From an uncultured Microbacterium sp. (GTDB taxonomy: Bacteria; Actinomycetota; Actinomycetes; Actinomycetales; Microbacteriaceae), in assembly GCA_913774665.1 (NCBI GenBank), contig CAJYHN010000002.1, forward strand, positions 310,001-374,000: a stretch of DNA of 64,000 nt, read 5' to 3'. Every line of letters starts with the position of its first letter. The first letter of the stretch is position 1. Under the pieces are notes generated by a model. That model was not told where the DNA came from. It made no database searches and was given only the letters and a program-made list of their open reading frames with translations. Below, piece by piece: positions 7,421 through 15,573 of this stretch. The position numbers and the translations under genes were made by a program.

Positions 7421-8823
7421 TGCTGGCTGCGGCCCTGACTCTGCTGTTGGGGATCATCGGGACCCTGGCGATCATCGCGGCCTGCGGATTCTTCGTCGCA
7501 CAGGAATTCGCCTACATGTCGGTCGATCGTTCGCGCCTGGCGGCCCGAGCCGAGAAGGGTGATGCGCAGGCGAAACGCGTGCTGGCCATCACCACGCGCA
7601 CGTCGTTCATGCTGTCGGGCGCTCAGCTGGGCATCACTGTCACCGGCCTGTTGATCGGGTACGTCGCCGAACCCCTCATCGGGGAGTCCCTGGGGACGCT
7701 CCTCGGCGGGGTCGGCATCGACCCGACCGTCTCGGTGCTCATCGGCACCATCGGCGCGTTGCTGCTGGCGACCATCGTCACGATGATCTTCGGTGAGCTC
7801 TACCCGAAGAATCTCGCGATCGCGAGTCCCGAGCCCTTGGCCCGCGCGCTCGCTGTTCCGACGAGGATCTATCTGCTGCTGTTCGGGTGGCTCATCACCG
7901 TGTTCGACGTGGCGGCGAACGCGTTGTTGCGGCTGCTGCGCATCGAGCCCCTCGAGGACGTCGACGAGAGCGCCACCGCGCGCGATCTGGAGGCGATCAT
8001 CGAGGAGTCGCGCGTGAGCGGAGACCTCCCCGACGATCTGTCGATGATCATCGACCGCATCCTGGACTTCCCGCAGCGTGATGTCGAACACGCGATGATC
8101 CCGCGGTCGCAGATCGACTCGGTCACCCCGGACACCACCGTCGGCGAGGTCCGCGCGCTCATGGCCACCGGCCATACCCGCTACCCCGTGATCGGCGACG
8201 AGGATTCCCCCGTCGGCGTCGTCGAGCTGATCGACGTGCTGCGCGAGCGGCCCGCGGACGACGCACCCGTTGCGTCCGTCATGCGCGCCGCCGTCGTCAT
8301 CCCGACCTCGATGCTCCTGCCCGTCGCCCTCGACCGTATGCGTCGCTCGCGCAACGAGCTCGCGTGCGTGGTCGACGAGTACGGCAACTTCGACGGCATC
8401 CTGACGATCGAAGACCTGACCGAGGAGGTCATCGGCGAACTGTCCGACGAGCACGACGTCGAGGTCGCTGAGGTCTCCGCGGACGGAGACGCCGCCTGGA
8501 CGGTGCCCGGCGACCTGCACCTCGACGAGCTCGAGCGCCTGATCGGGTACGACCTCGCCGAGAGCGACGTCGAGACGGTAGCGGGTCTCGTCATCGAGAC
8601 CCACGGCGACCTGCCCGCCATCGGCAGCGTCGTGCGCGTCGACCTTCCCAAGCGTGCGTCCGAGACCGTGCGGGGACTGGATATCGAGCGCTGGCTCGCC
8701 ATCGAGGTCGTCGAGGTCGATCGGCATGTGCCGTCTCAGCTGGCCGTGCATCTGCGAGAGGTGGATCGGGATGCCGAACCCGTCGACGCGGCCTCGACCG
8801 TCGACGAGGAGGTGGCCCGATGA
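7420..8823 (+). CDS. CNNM/CBS-domain (HlyC/CorC-type) transporter
   Basis: The 467-residue protein has the DUF21/CNNM membrane domain (about 1-190, with FFVAQEFAYMSVDRSRL and AQLGITVTGLLIG motifs), a pair of CBS domains (about 210-335: TRYPVIGDED, VVDEYGNFDGILTIEDL) and a C-terminal CorC/HlyC domain (about 350-440). Family members are magnesium exporters or transport regulators, not haemolysins despite the common name. Its ATG overlaps the TGA of a leader ORF and its own stop overlaps the start of a second CNNM gene (ATGA at 8820), so the two subunits are probably made together. Confidence 0.9.
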   Translation: MLAAALTLLLGIIGTLAIIAACGFFVAQEFAYMSVDRSRLAARAEKGDAQAKRVLAITTRTSFMLSGAQLGITVTGLLIGYVAEPLIGESLGTLLGGVGIDPTVSVLIGTIGALLLATIVTMIFGELYPKNLAIASPEPLARALAVPTRIYLLLFGWLITVFDVAANALLRLLRIEPLEDVDESATARDLEAIIEESRVSGDLPDDLSMIIDRILDFPQRDVEHAMIPRSQIDSVTPDTTVGEVRALMATGHTRYPVIGDEDSPVGVVELIDVLRERPADDAPVASVMRAAVVIPTSMLLPVALDRMRRSRNELACVVDEYGNFDGILTIEDLTEEVIGELSDEHDVEVAEVSADGDAAWTVPGDLHLDELERLIGYDLAESDVETVAGLVIETHGDLPAIGSVVRVDLPKRASETVRGLDIERWLAIEVVEVDRHVPSQLAVHLREVDRDAEPVDAASTVDEEVAR

Positions 8824-9854
8824 ACGGCTGGACCGTCGCCCTGATCACCGCGGCGCTCATCATCGCGAGCGCTTTCTTCGTCATCGTGGAGTTCGCTCTG
8901 CTCGCCGCGCGCCGCCACCGGCTCGAGGAACAGGCCGCCACGAGCGCCTCGGCGCGTGCGGCCCTGCGCGGTGTGAACGAGCTCACCGTCATGCTCGCGT
9001 TCGCTCAGCTCGGCATCACCGCGTGCACCTTCCTGCTCGGTGCCATCACCAAGCCCGCAATCGACTACGCACTTGCTCCCGTGTTCGAGGCATGGGGTCT
9101 GCCCTACGTTCTCGCCGACATCATCGCGTTCATGCTCGCCCTGATCGTGGTGACGTTCCTGCACCTCGTGATCGGCGAGATGGCCCCGAAATCCTGGGCG
9201 ATCGCTCATCCCGAGACGGCGGCGAAGGCCACCGGCATCCTGGCTCGTGCCCTCACCTGGCCGCTGCGACCGTTCCTGCTGTGGATCAATCACATCGCGA
9301 ACCGCCTCGTGAAGGCGTCGGGTGTCGAGCCCGTCGAAAAGGCCGCGGCGGGTGGTCAGGATGCCGACACGATCCGCGAGCTCGTTGCGCACTCGCGCCA
9401 GGCGGGCACACTCGAGAAGCAGTACTCGGAGCCGATCTCTCAGGCGATCGCCCTGGGCACGCTCACGGTGGGAGACATCGTGCGAACGGATCGCTCCCCG
9501 ACGTCCGTGCCGAGGGATGCGACGGTCGCCGAGATCCAGGTGGTCGCGGCATCGTCGACGCACCTGCGCATCCTCGTGGGCTCGGGCGCGGACTCTCGCG
9601 TCGCGCACGTGCGCGACACGTTGACCGTCGACCCCTCCACACCGGCGCTCGAGATCGCGCGCGCACCGCTCGTGCTCGAGCCGAGTGCTGCGGCCTACGA
9701 CGCGCTCGCTCGCATGCGCCGCGGACGCGTGCAGTTGGCAACCGTGGTGGCGGGCGAGGAGTTGCTCGGTGTTGTGACGCTCGACGATCTGCTGCGAGAG
9801 ATCCTGCCGGGGCCGGGCGAGCTGGCTGCGGCGCGGGGCGGGGCTGACGCCTGA
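8820..9854 (+). CDS. Second CNNM/CBS-domain transporter subunit
   Basis: The 344-residue paralogue of the preceding protein has the CNNM membrane domain (about 1-180, FFVIVEFALLAARRHRLEEQ and FAQLGITACTFLLG) and two CBS domains (about 205-330), but no CorC/HlyC C-terminal domain, so it is shorter. The 4-bp overlap with the upstream gene implies coupled translation. Paired long and short CNNM genes are common in actinobacteria and may form a heterodimer that handles Mg2+ or another divalent cation. Confidence 0.9.
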   Translation: MNGWTVALITAALIIASAFFVIVEFALLAARRHRLEEQAATSASARAALRGVNELTVMLAFAQLGITACTFLLGAITKPAIDYALAPVFEAWGLPYVLADIIAFMLALIVVTFLHLVIGEMAPKSWAIAHPETAAKATGILARALTWPLRPFLLWINHIANRLVKASGVEPVEKAAAGGQDADTIRELVAHSRQAGTLEKQYSEPISQAIALGTLTVGDIVRTDRSPTSVPRDATVAEIQVVAASSTHLRILVGSGADSRVAHVRDTLTVDPSTPALEIARAPLVLEPSAAAYDALARMRRGRVQLATVVAGEELLGVVTLDDLLREILPGPGELAAARGGADA

Positions 9855-9871
9855 GGCGAGGCCGAGATGAA

Positions 9872-9924
9872 CGCCTGCCGCGTTCGGGGTCGCTCGGCGC
9901 GAGCCTCACCCGATGCGGCAGGTG
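9872..9924 (+). terminator. Possible terminator after the CNNM pair
   Basis: CGCCTGCCGC (9872-9881) can pair, 9 of 10 bases, with GCGGCAGGTG (9915-9924), and the intervening 33 nt contain a further GC-rich stem. It lies 18 bp after the stop of the second CNNM gene. There is no clear T-run, so this is a weak call. Confidence 0.25.
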
Positions 9925-10038
9925 TTCGTCACGGGTGGGCAGAGGCGCGGCGGATTCGAGTGTCAAGCCGTCGAACTGGCCGAGGAGCGCGGCGTACCGT
10001 CGCTCGCGTTCACCCCCACATCTCTTCGGAGGACATCC

Positions 10039-10857
10039 ATGAGCAAGACCTGGTTCATCACCGGCGCATCGAAAGGCTTCGGCCGCGAGTGGGCGGAGGC
10101 GGCCCTCGAACGCGGCGACAACGTCGCCGGCACAGCGCGCAACATCGACGACGTCACGAAGCTCGTCGAGAGTTATCCCGACACGTTCCTGCCGCTCACC
10201 CTCGATGTGACCGACCGCTCGGCTGATTTCGAGGCCGTCGCGAAGGCGCACGAGAAGTTCGGTCGACTCGACGTGGTCGTCAACAACGCCGGCTACGGGC
10301 ACTTCGGCATGGTCGAGGAACTCACCGAGGACGAGGTCCGCGCGCAGCTCGAGACCAACTTCTTCGGTGCGCTCTGGGTGACGCAGGCAGCGCTTCCGAT
10401 CATGCGTGCGCAGGGGTCCGGCCACATCATCCAGGTGTCGAGCATCGGCGGCATCAGCGCCTTCCCGACGGTCGGTGCGTATCACGCGTCGAAGTGGGCC
10501 CTGGAGGGCCTGTCTCAGTCGCTCGCGCAGGAGGTTGCGGGGTTCGGCATCCACGTCACTCTCATCGAGCCCGGCGGGTACTCGACCGATTGGTCGGGCC
10601 CCTCTGCGCAGCGGAGCGACGAGATCGAGGCCTACGCCGATGTGCGCGAGGAGGCGGCGAAGCGCCCCTCGGCCGCCGACCCCGGCAAGCCCGAAGCCAC
10701 CCGTGCGGCGATCTTGAAGGTGGTGGATGCCACGACCCCGCCGTTGCGCATCTTCTTCGGCAAGGCGCCCCTCGGCATCGCGGAGCGCGACTACGAGTCG
10801 CGTCTGCAGACGTGGCGTGAGTGGCAGCCCGTCTCGGAGGAGGCGCACGGCTCTTAA
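10039..10857 (+). CDS. Short-chain dehydrogenase/reductase
   Basis: The 272-residue enzyme is a classical SDR: nucleotide-binding TGASKGFG at residues 9-16, NNAGYG at 82-87, catalytic Ser134/Ser135 and the Tyr148-x3-Lys152 pair in YHASK. It would catalyse NAD(P)(H)-dependent oxidoreduction of an unidentified substrate in the cytoplasm. The start is fixed by GGAGGAC seven bases before ATG 10039; the longer frame upstream has no such site. It is monocistronic, flanked by the CNNM pair and a convergent nuclease-like gene. Confidence 0.9.
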   Translation: MSKTWFITGASKGFGREWAEAALERGDNVAGTARNIDDVTKLVESYPDTFLPLTLDVTDRSADFEAVAKAHEKFGRLDVVVNNAGYGHFGMVEELTEDEVRAQLETNFFGALWVTQAALPIMRAQGSGHIIQVSSIGGISAFPTVGAYHASKWALEGLSQSLAQEVAGFGIHVTLIEPGGYSTDWSGPSAQRSDEIEAYADVREEAAKRPSAADPGKPEATRAAILKVVDATTPPLRIFFGKAPLGIAERDYESRLQTWREWQPVSEEAHGS

Positions 10858-11003
10858 GCCGCGCGGCGTCGATCTCGGAGATCGTTCCGGGGCGCGGACC
10901 GTGCACGGGGTCGTCTTCCGATGGGCTCTGCGCGCGGATCGCGCCCCGTTGTCATCGGCTCTCGCGAAGGAGCAGGCGCAACGCGCGAGCCTCGGTGCGC
11001 GGG

Positions 11004-11882
11004 TCATCGCAGGTACGCGTCCACGAGAAGAGATCCCCGGATGCCGCGGAATGCCTCGACCAGCCGGTCCAGAGCAGCCGGGTTCCATGCCGCAACCTGA
11101 AGGTCGTGCGGGCCGAGAGGTTCGAGCTTGCCGCTGCGCACCCGCACCACTTCCCACCCGGCTGAGCGCAGGGCTCTGTCCTTCCGACGGTCGGCCGCCT
11201 CACGCGTGCCCACATGTTCGAGACCGTGACGACCGATCGAGTCGTATTCGACGGCGATGCGCAGCTCGGGGAACACCAGGTCGGGCCACACCTCGAGGTG
11301 CTGGAAGAACGGTCTCGCGATCCGGACGGCGTTGAATCCGTCGCTCAGCAGGAGGCGGTGCCGCAGATCGGCGCGGATACGGTCTTCTACGGCCGAGGCG
11401 GGCGGGGGCGCGCACGGTGAGAGAAAGGCCGCGCCGACGGGAACCGCCGGGGTCTTCTGACAGATCGGGGCGCGCGTGGGACGTCGGCGGGGCCGAAGTA
11501 CCGCGCTCTCGGTGATGGCCGGCGCTGAGACCGATTCGCGCATGGGCAGGCCGATCGCGCGTTTCGGGGTGGCCTGCTCACTGCACTCCGGGCACCAGGC
11601 GCTACGCCGGCGTTCCCTCCCGGGGCGCTGTCGCTGCTCTTCGGGTGTGGCCGCGAACCGGTGACCTGAATCGCACTGCCAGAGCAGGAGTACATCGGCG
11701 GCCGGCGGTACCTGGCTCAGCGCGATCCCCGCGTTCAGATCGGGGTGGTATTGACGGATGAGCGCCGGGAAGGCGGCCCACGCGTCCCGGTACGCGCCGA
11801 CGGCGTAGGGCACCTCCCGCCCTTTCGACCACTGTCGCCGGGCCCACCATGCCTGCACTCTCTCCGCCACGCCAGCGACCAT
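11004..11882 (-). CDS. Zinc-ribbon protein with DUF559-like nuclease domain
   Basis: The 292-residue protein has an N-terminal region with a zinc-ribbon-like module (LIRQYHPDLN, WQCDSGHRF, WCPECSEQ), a basic linker, and a C-terminal domain with DLVFPELRIAVEYDSIGRHG and RRKDRALRSAGWEVVRVR. The latter fits the DUF559/Vsr-like PD-(D/E)XK nuclease fold: two Asp and a Glu for metal binding, then the R-D/K-x-L-x3-GW-x-VxR strand. ATG 11882 is chosen because GGAGG lies 8 bases upstream; ATGs at 11915, 11906 and 11900 lack this. Its target (repair, defence or other) is unknown, and it has no obvious partner gene. Confidence 0.7.
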   Translation of the reverse strand: MVAGVAERVQAWWARRQWSKGREVPYAVGAYRDAWAAFPALIRQYHPDLNAGIALSQVPPAADVLLLWQCDSGHRFAATPEEQRQRPGRERRRSAWCPECSEQATPKRAIGLPMRESVSAPAITESAVLRPRRRPTRAPICQKTPAVPVGAAFLSPCAPPPASAVEDRIRADLRHRLLLSDGFNAVRIARPFFQHLEVWPDLVFPELRIAVEYDSIGRHGLEHVGTREAADRRKDRALRSAGWEVVRVRSGKLEPLGPHDLQVAAWNPAALDRLVEAFRGIRGSLLVDAYLR

Positions 11883-11937
11883 AGACGGCACCTCCGACAT
11901 CGGCATCCGGTGCATCGTCGGGCAGCGGAGATGCCAC

Positions 11938-11943
11938 TAGGGT
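11938..11943 (+). promoter_or_regulatory. Candidate -10 box TAGGGT (leaderless start)
   Basis: TAGGGT ends 7 bp before the ATG at 11950, which would place the transcription start on the start codon. No Shine-Dalgarno-like sequence precedes that ATG apart from a short GGGG, in line with a leaderless mRNA. Confidence 0.35.
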
Positions 11944-11949
11944 CGGGGC

Positions 11950-12309
11950 ATGACGATGCCCGCCATGCCGCCGCAGCAGCCGCCGCCTCCGTACACGCAC
12001 CCGCTCCCGGCCGTGACGAACGGAACCGGCATCGCCTCCGTGGTGTTGGGACCGGTCGCCGTCCTGAACGCCGCCTTCGTCCCCCTGCCCTACCTCGGTT
12101 TCATCGCGGTCCTGACGGCGTTCCCGCTGGCGGTGGCGACGATCATCCTCGGCCATTTCGGAATGCGAACCGCCCGGCAGTACGGGGTGGGTCGGGCCTT
12201 GGCTGTCATCGGTCTCGTCTGCGGCTACGTCGCCCTCGGAGTGATCCTCGCGACGGCGACCCTGTTCTTTTCGCAGTTCCTGCTGATTCGACCGTCGATG
12301 ATGGGCTGA
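11950..12309 (+). CDS. DUF4190 family membrane protein
   Basis: The 119-residue protein has a Pro-rich start (PPQQPPPPY) and then two transmembrane segments separated by a short loop, with the DUF4190-type pattern GIASVVLG and, in the loop, ILGHFGMRTARQYGVGRALAVIGLVCGY (quoted here in two parts: ILGHFGMRTAR, then GRALAVIGLVCGY). DUF4190 proteins are small actinobacterial membrane proteins of unknown function, often fused to sensor domains. It is a single gene followed at once by a strong terminator. Confidence 0.75.
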   Translation: MTMPAMPPQQPPPPYTHPLPAVTNGTGIASVVLGPVAVLNAAFVPLPYLGFIAVLTAFPLAVATIILGHFGMRTARQYGVGRALAVIGLVCGYVALGVILATATLFFSQFLLIRPSMMG

Positions 12310-12330
12310 GCTGTCCCTCCGCATACAGAA

Positions 12331-12362
12331 GACCCCCGACCAGGTGATCCCGGTCGGGGGTC
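12331..12362 (+). terminator. Rho-independent-type terminator, possibly bidirectional
   Basis: GACCCCCGACC (12331-12341) pairs perfectly with GGTCGGGGGTC (12352-12362) around a 10-nt loop. It lies 22 bp after the DUF4190 stop and 6 bp beyond the 3' end of the oppositely oriented tRNA, so it can serve both transcripts. Confidence 0.8.
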
Positions 12363-12367
12363 TCGCG

Positions 12368-12441
12368 TAGGGCGGGTGGGACTTGAACCCACGATCGTCG
12401 GGTTATGAGCCCGCTGCCTTGACCAGCTTGGCCACCGCCCC
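12368..12441 (-). tRNA. tRNA with anticodon CAU (elongator Met, possibly Ile2)
   Basis: The minus strand folds into a full cloverleaf of 74 nt: acceptor GGGGCGG with CCGCCCT (a G-U at the end), D arm GCC/GGC, anticodon loop CTCATAA with CAU at 12405-12407, and a T arm GTGGG-TTCAAGT-CCCAC. A73 is the discriminator and CCA is not encoded. The anticodon stem has a G-A mismatch at 27-43. CAU anticodon without initiator features means either elongator methionine or a lysidine-modified isoleucine tRNA; methionine is the default call. Confidence 0.85.
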
Positions 12442-12576
12442 CAGCGACGTCGAGCCTATCGTCATCCGGTTATCCACAATCCGTAGGGGGCCGTGCATGG
12501 CCGCGAGGGCTTTCGCTATGGTGTTGGAAAAGCTGACACGAGCGGGGGCCACGTGGCGGGAAGAACGCACATCATC

Positions 12577-12867
12577 ATGGACACCGACGTCCTGGCGGAA
12601 CAGGCGTCGACACTGGGACGCGTGAGCGATTCCCTGGATGCCGCGGCTGCGGCTGCCAGCGCGCCACTTCCCGCATCGGCCTTCGGCGTTCTGGCGTCGG
12701 GGATCGTCGTGGGCGCCGCGAACGGTCTCGCGAGCAATACCGCTCAATTGCTGTCGAGCGCACGTGAACTCGTCGCCACGATGCAGAAGGGCGTCCAGGT
12801 CGCGCGCGAATCCTTCGACGACGTCGAAGAGCAGGCCGTCGCGGTCATGCAGGAGTTCGAGTCATGA
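12577..12867 (+). CDS. Small helical WXG100-like protein
   Basis: The 96-residue product is almost entirely helical and Ala-rich, with the size and helix-turn-helix pattern of WXG100/ESAT-6-type proteins (MDTDVLAEQASTLGRVSDSL, then a turn and RELVATMQKGVQVARESF). No W-x-G motif is present, so membership in the family is only structural guesswork. A GTG at 12553 would add 8 residues; ATG 12577 is used. It overlaps the next gene by 4 bp (ATGA at 12864), so the two products are likely partners, the usual arrangement for a small helical protein and its large secreted substrate. Confidence 0.6.
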   Translation: MDTDVLAEQASTLGRVSDSLDAAAAAASAPLPASAFGVLASGIVVGAANGLASNTAQLLSSARELVATMQKGVQVARESFDDVEEQAVAVMQEFES

Positions 12868-14453
12868 GCGGAGCTGCCGCCGTCGCTGCCCAGTTGCGCA
12901 GCGAGTCGTGGGCCGCCGGCGCATCTCGCTCGTCGAGCGGGGGCTGCGAGGGCATCCCCGGGTTCGCCGGCTGGTTGATCACCTACGTGCAGCCGCTGCC
13001 CCAATGGAAGGACGAGTTGCAGGGCGACCCCGGCGCCATCTCGATGCGTTCGTCGGAGTGGCGCACGGTCGAGTCGTCGGTGTCGGAGTTGACGCTCGAC
13101 CTCGCGTCCGCCGCACGGGCTCTCGACGACCTCGATGGTCGGACGGTGCGCGCCCTTCGCCAGCGGTACGAAGACGTCTCGAGGGTGTTGACGGACGTGC
13201 AGGACTGGGCGGGTGCCGCCTCGTCTGCGCTGACTCTCGCGTCCACCCTCGTCACCGCCTGCCGCGACGCGATCTGCGGCCTTCTGAACGCCCTAGCGCG
13301 TTTGGCGGACTCGTTGACCAGCTTCACCCTCAACCCCTTCGACAAGCTCGACGCCATCCGCGAATTCGCGGACGCGGCGTGGGACATCATCGTGTTGGCG
13401 CGGGATCTGATCGAACAGCTCCTCACGGCGCTCGGGCAGTTGGGGCGTCTGCTCGGGGAGCTTGAGCCGATCGTCGGTGATGGCCTGGGCGTTTTGCAGG
13501 ATCTCCTGGGTCGCATGCTGCCGGGCATTGCAGCACACTATGGCGGCGTGTCTGGGTTCTTTTTAGGGACGGGACTCGGCGACACGTTGCGCGCGAATCC
13601 ACGCGTAACCGAACTTGACCCAGACGACGCGGCCACTCCGCAGTCATATCAAAGTCTGATGGATCAAGGGGAAATATCGTCGCCGGCCGATCTCATTTCT
13701 GGCAACCGGCTTGTCGACGATATCGGGAAGAACGATTTCACAGCTATTAGCGTGTCGACCGTTCGCCGTTCTGACGGCTCCACGTACACGTTAGTGAACC
13801 TGCCGTCTACCCAGGATTGGGGCGCGCTCAAAGCTATCCTGGGTGGCAAAGATTGGGGTGACACGTTCAAGGATGACGTTCCGATCAACGACCTGGACAG
13901 CAATATTGCGTTGATGCTGATGGACAACCCAGTCTTTCGAACTCAGTACGAACGGGCAGTGATGCAGGCGATGCAAGACGCTGGCGTGCCACCGGGCTCG
14001 GATGTGGTGTGGTCTGGGTTCAGTCAGGGCGGAATCATGGCCGGCAACCTTGCGTCCGACGGAGCGCTTCCGTACAACACGGTCGGAGTCGTAACGAACG
14101 GCGCGCCTATCGACGGATTTGATATCCCGGAACGCGTACCCGTGTTGCAAGTCCAACATCAATCCGATCCCGTTCCATGGCTCGATCTGCGAACACCGGA
14201 GCAGGCGACTCCGCAGGTCGTGAACGGTCCATTGGGTCCGGAGGTGAGCTACACCAATACCGTTCCGGACCATGTCGACTGGGTGCAACTTCCTGACCCT
14301 GGTGGCTCGACGGACCCCAATCAGACTCACAATGCTGCTAATTACACCGACAGCTTCAAGAAGTTCCTGAATCAAGGCGGCACTCTCAAGAACGACTGGT
14401 CGTTTCTCGACGGAACCGTGGAGGACGTTTACGTTGCGCGGACAGGAGAATAA
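12864..14453 (+). CDS. Large protein: helical N-terminus plus serine alpha/beta-hydrolase domain (candidate secreted effector)
   Basis: The 529-residue product has a helical, Ala/Leu-rich N-terminal region (about 1-225) without signal peptide, like LXG/WXG trafficking domains, and a C-terminal hydrolase domain (about 290-529). The domain carries the nucleophile motif GFSQGG with Ser387, like the GxSQG of cutinases and PE-PPE hydrolases. Asp435 (QSDPVPW) and His470 (PDHVDW) complete a plausible triad. An ester or lipid substrate is inferred. The first 675 bases are very GC-rich like the chromosome, but from about 13,540 the composition is clearly lower, so the C-terminal module looks separately acquired. 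It is coupled to the small helical gene upstream and followed 2 bp later by a YbaB-like gene. Confidence 0.65.
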   Translation: MSGAAAVAAQLRSESWAAGASRSSSGGCEGIPGFAGWLITYVQPLPQWKDELQGDPGAISMRSSEWRTVESSVSELTLDLASAARALDDLDGRTVRALRQRYEDVSRVLTDVQDWAGAASSALTLASTLVTACRDAICGLLNALARLADSLTSFTLNPFDKLDAIREFADAAWDIIVLARDLIEQLLTALGQLGRLLGELEPIVGDGLGVLQDLLGRMLPGIAAHYGGVSGFFLGTGLGDTLRANPRVTELDPDDAATPQSYQSLMDQGEISSPADLISGNRLVDDIGKNDFTAISVSTVRRSDGSTYTLVNLPSTQDWGALKAILGGKDWGDTFKDDVPINDLDSNIALMLMDNPVFRTQYERAVMQAMQDAGVPPGSDVVWSGFSQGGIMAGNLASDGALPYNTVGVVTNGAPIDGFDIPERVPVLQVQHQSDPVPWLDLRTPEQATPQVVNGPLGPEVSYTNTVPDHVDWVQLPDPGGSTDPNQTHNAANYTDSFKKFLNQGGTLKNDWSFLDGTVEDVYVARTGE

Positions 14454-14455
14454 GA

Positions 14456-14821
14456 ATGAGTCACGACATTGACGAACGGGTCGAGGATGCGCTCGCGCGT
14501 TTGGATGCGCAAGTCGCGCGAGCCCGAGCTTCCCGTGAATCGTTGACCGCAGAGCTCACGGAACTTCGAAACATCGAAGCTACGGCTCGTAGCCCACGAG
14601 GGGAATGCTCAGTGACTGCCCGCGCCGACGGAACGGTCGTCGACGTGCGGCTTGGACCGCGGGCTGATCCTGGTCCCGCCCTGGAAAAATTGCTGACTGC
14701 CACTGTAGTGTCGGCGCAGCGTGAAGCTCGACAGAATGCAGCTGATCAAGCAGAAGTTCTTCTTGGGCACGGGGCGCCATGGGTGCGCGATATCCGCCTC
14801 CAGAGTCCGGAAAGAGGGTGA
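14456..14821 (+). CDS. YbaB/EbfC-like small protein
   Basis: The 121-residue protein has an N-terminal coiled coil (DERVEDALARLDAQVARARA, then SLTAELTELRNIEAT) and the YbaB-type strand segment GECSVTARADGTVVDVRLG, then a helix with QREARQNAADQAE. YbaB/EbfC proteins bind DNA as dimers, but divergent copies such as EspL are found in ESX type VII secretion loci, which fits this context better. It begins 2 bp after the hydrolase stop and overlaps or abuts the next small gene. Its composition is lower in GC than the chromosome, like its neighbours. Confidence 0.65.
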   Translation: MSHDIDERVEDALARLDAQVARARASRESLTAELTELRNIEATARSPRGECSVTARADGTVVDVRLGPRADPGPALEKLLTATVVSAQREARQNAADQAEVLLGHGAPWVRDIRLQSPERG

Positions 14822-14826
14822 GTTCG

Positions 14827-15120
14827 GTGGCGCCTCGCCTTGATGTTCAAGTAGGTTCGCTCCTCGACCACGCTGTCCGCTTGGAGACCCAAGCTGCAGA
14901 GCTCGAGACAACTGTGGAGGACTTGAAGACCGCTGCTGACTCGTTGAGATCGACGACAGCGGGGACTGCCTCAGATGCGGCCATCTCTTCGATTCGGGCC
15001 GTGATCTCCGATTCGGGGCAACGTATCGAGCGACTGCAGAGGAATGCGTCGACTGCTCGAAAACTCGCAGACGTGTACGACACGTGCGACCTGTCTGCCG
15101 CGAGAGCACTTGGAGACTGA
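14827..15120 (+). CDS. Small helical protein of the island
   Basis: The roughly 97-residue product is a long two-helix protein (LDHAVRLETQAAELETTVED, then ADSLRSTTAG, and SSIRAVISDSGQRIERLQ) of WXG100 size but without W-x-G. GTG 14827 is chosen because AGAGGG lies 8 bases upstream; GTG 14818, overlapping the previous stop as GTGA, is the alternative. Its TGA overlaps the ATG of the first lipoprotein (15120), so it is translated with it. A role as chaperone or partner of the hydrolase is inferred from position only. Confidence 0.55.
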   Translation: MAPRLDVQVGSLLDHAVRLETQAAELETTVEDLKTAADSLRSTTAGTASDAAISSIRAVISDSGQRIERLQRNASTARKLADVYDTCDLSAARALGD

Positions 15121-15572
15121 TGCGATCACGGGAACGCGCGCTGGCATGCACAGCAACCATCGCCGCGGTTGTTCTAGCGTTGACAGGATGTTTCTCGTCG
15201 GGGCCGACGCTCGACGCCCGGGCGGCCGATCTAGCAGACAGGCTTGAACAAAGCGATCTTGGCGTGTCACACGCTGACGTGCTCGCACCGGCCTCCTTCA
15301 CGGGCAGCCTCGATGTGACCGTTGTGTTGGACAAAGACGCTGTTGATGGCGGTTATTCAGTGTCCCCTGAACGGCTCCAAAAAATTCTTCACGTGGTTGG
15401 CGAAGGCGCGACCGACATGCGCGTTGGTTCCGCGATTTTCTACGCCGAGAATGACCAGGGAGCAGACCTGAACATGACGCGAGCGGCCGAGGAGCTGGGC
15501 CTCAGCGACAACGTATCCGGCAGGTCCCTTTCCTTCTCGGGTGAGGATTTGAAAAGATTGGCCGCGACCTAA
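15120..15572 (+). CDS. Lipoprotein A of a paralogous array
   Basis: The 150-residue product has a signal peptide ending in the lipobox LTGC (Cys24), so it is probably anchored on the outer face of the membrane. The mature part reads ADLADRLEQSDLGVSHADVL, then SFTGSLDVTVVL, IFYAENDQGAD and GRSLSFSGEDLKRL, an alpha/beta pattern that I cannot match to a named family. It is homologous to the lipoproteins at 15693, 16370 and 16919. Its start overlaps the stop of the small helical gene by one base (TGATG). Position downstream of a hydrolase suggests an immunity or receptor role; this is inference. Confidence 0.7.
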   Translation: MRSRERALACTATIAAVVLALTGCFSSGPTLDARAADLADRLEQSDLGVSHADVLAPASFTGSLDVTVVLDKDAVDGGYSVSPERLQKILHVVGEGATDMRVGSAIFYAENDQGADLNMTRAAEELGLSDNVSGRSLSFSGEDLKRLAAT

Positions 15573-15573
15573 C

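Noticed and set aside
12368-12441. tRNA gene next to the accessory island as an integration site
   Set aside because: The island is on the 5' side of the tRNA; no duplicated tRNA 3' end, integrase or direct repeat was found on the far side near 17.4 kb.
12577-12867. Certain WXG100 (ESAT-6) identification
   Set aside because: Size and helix pattern fit, but there is no W-x-G motif and not even a Trp; kept only as WXG100-like.
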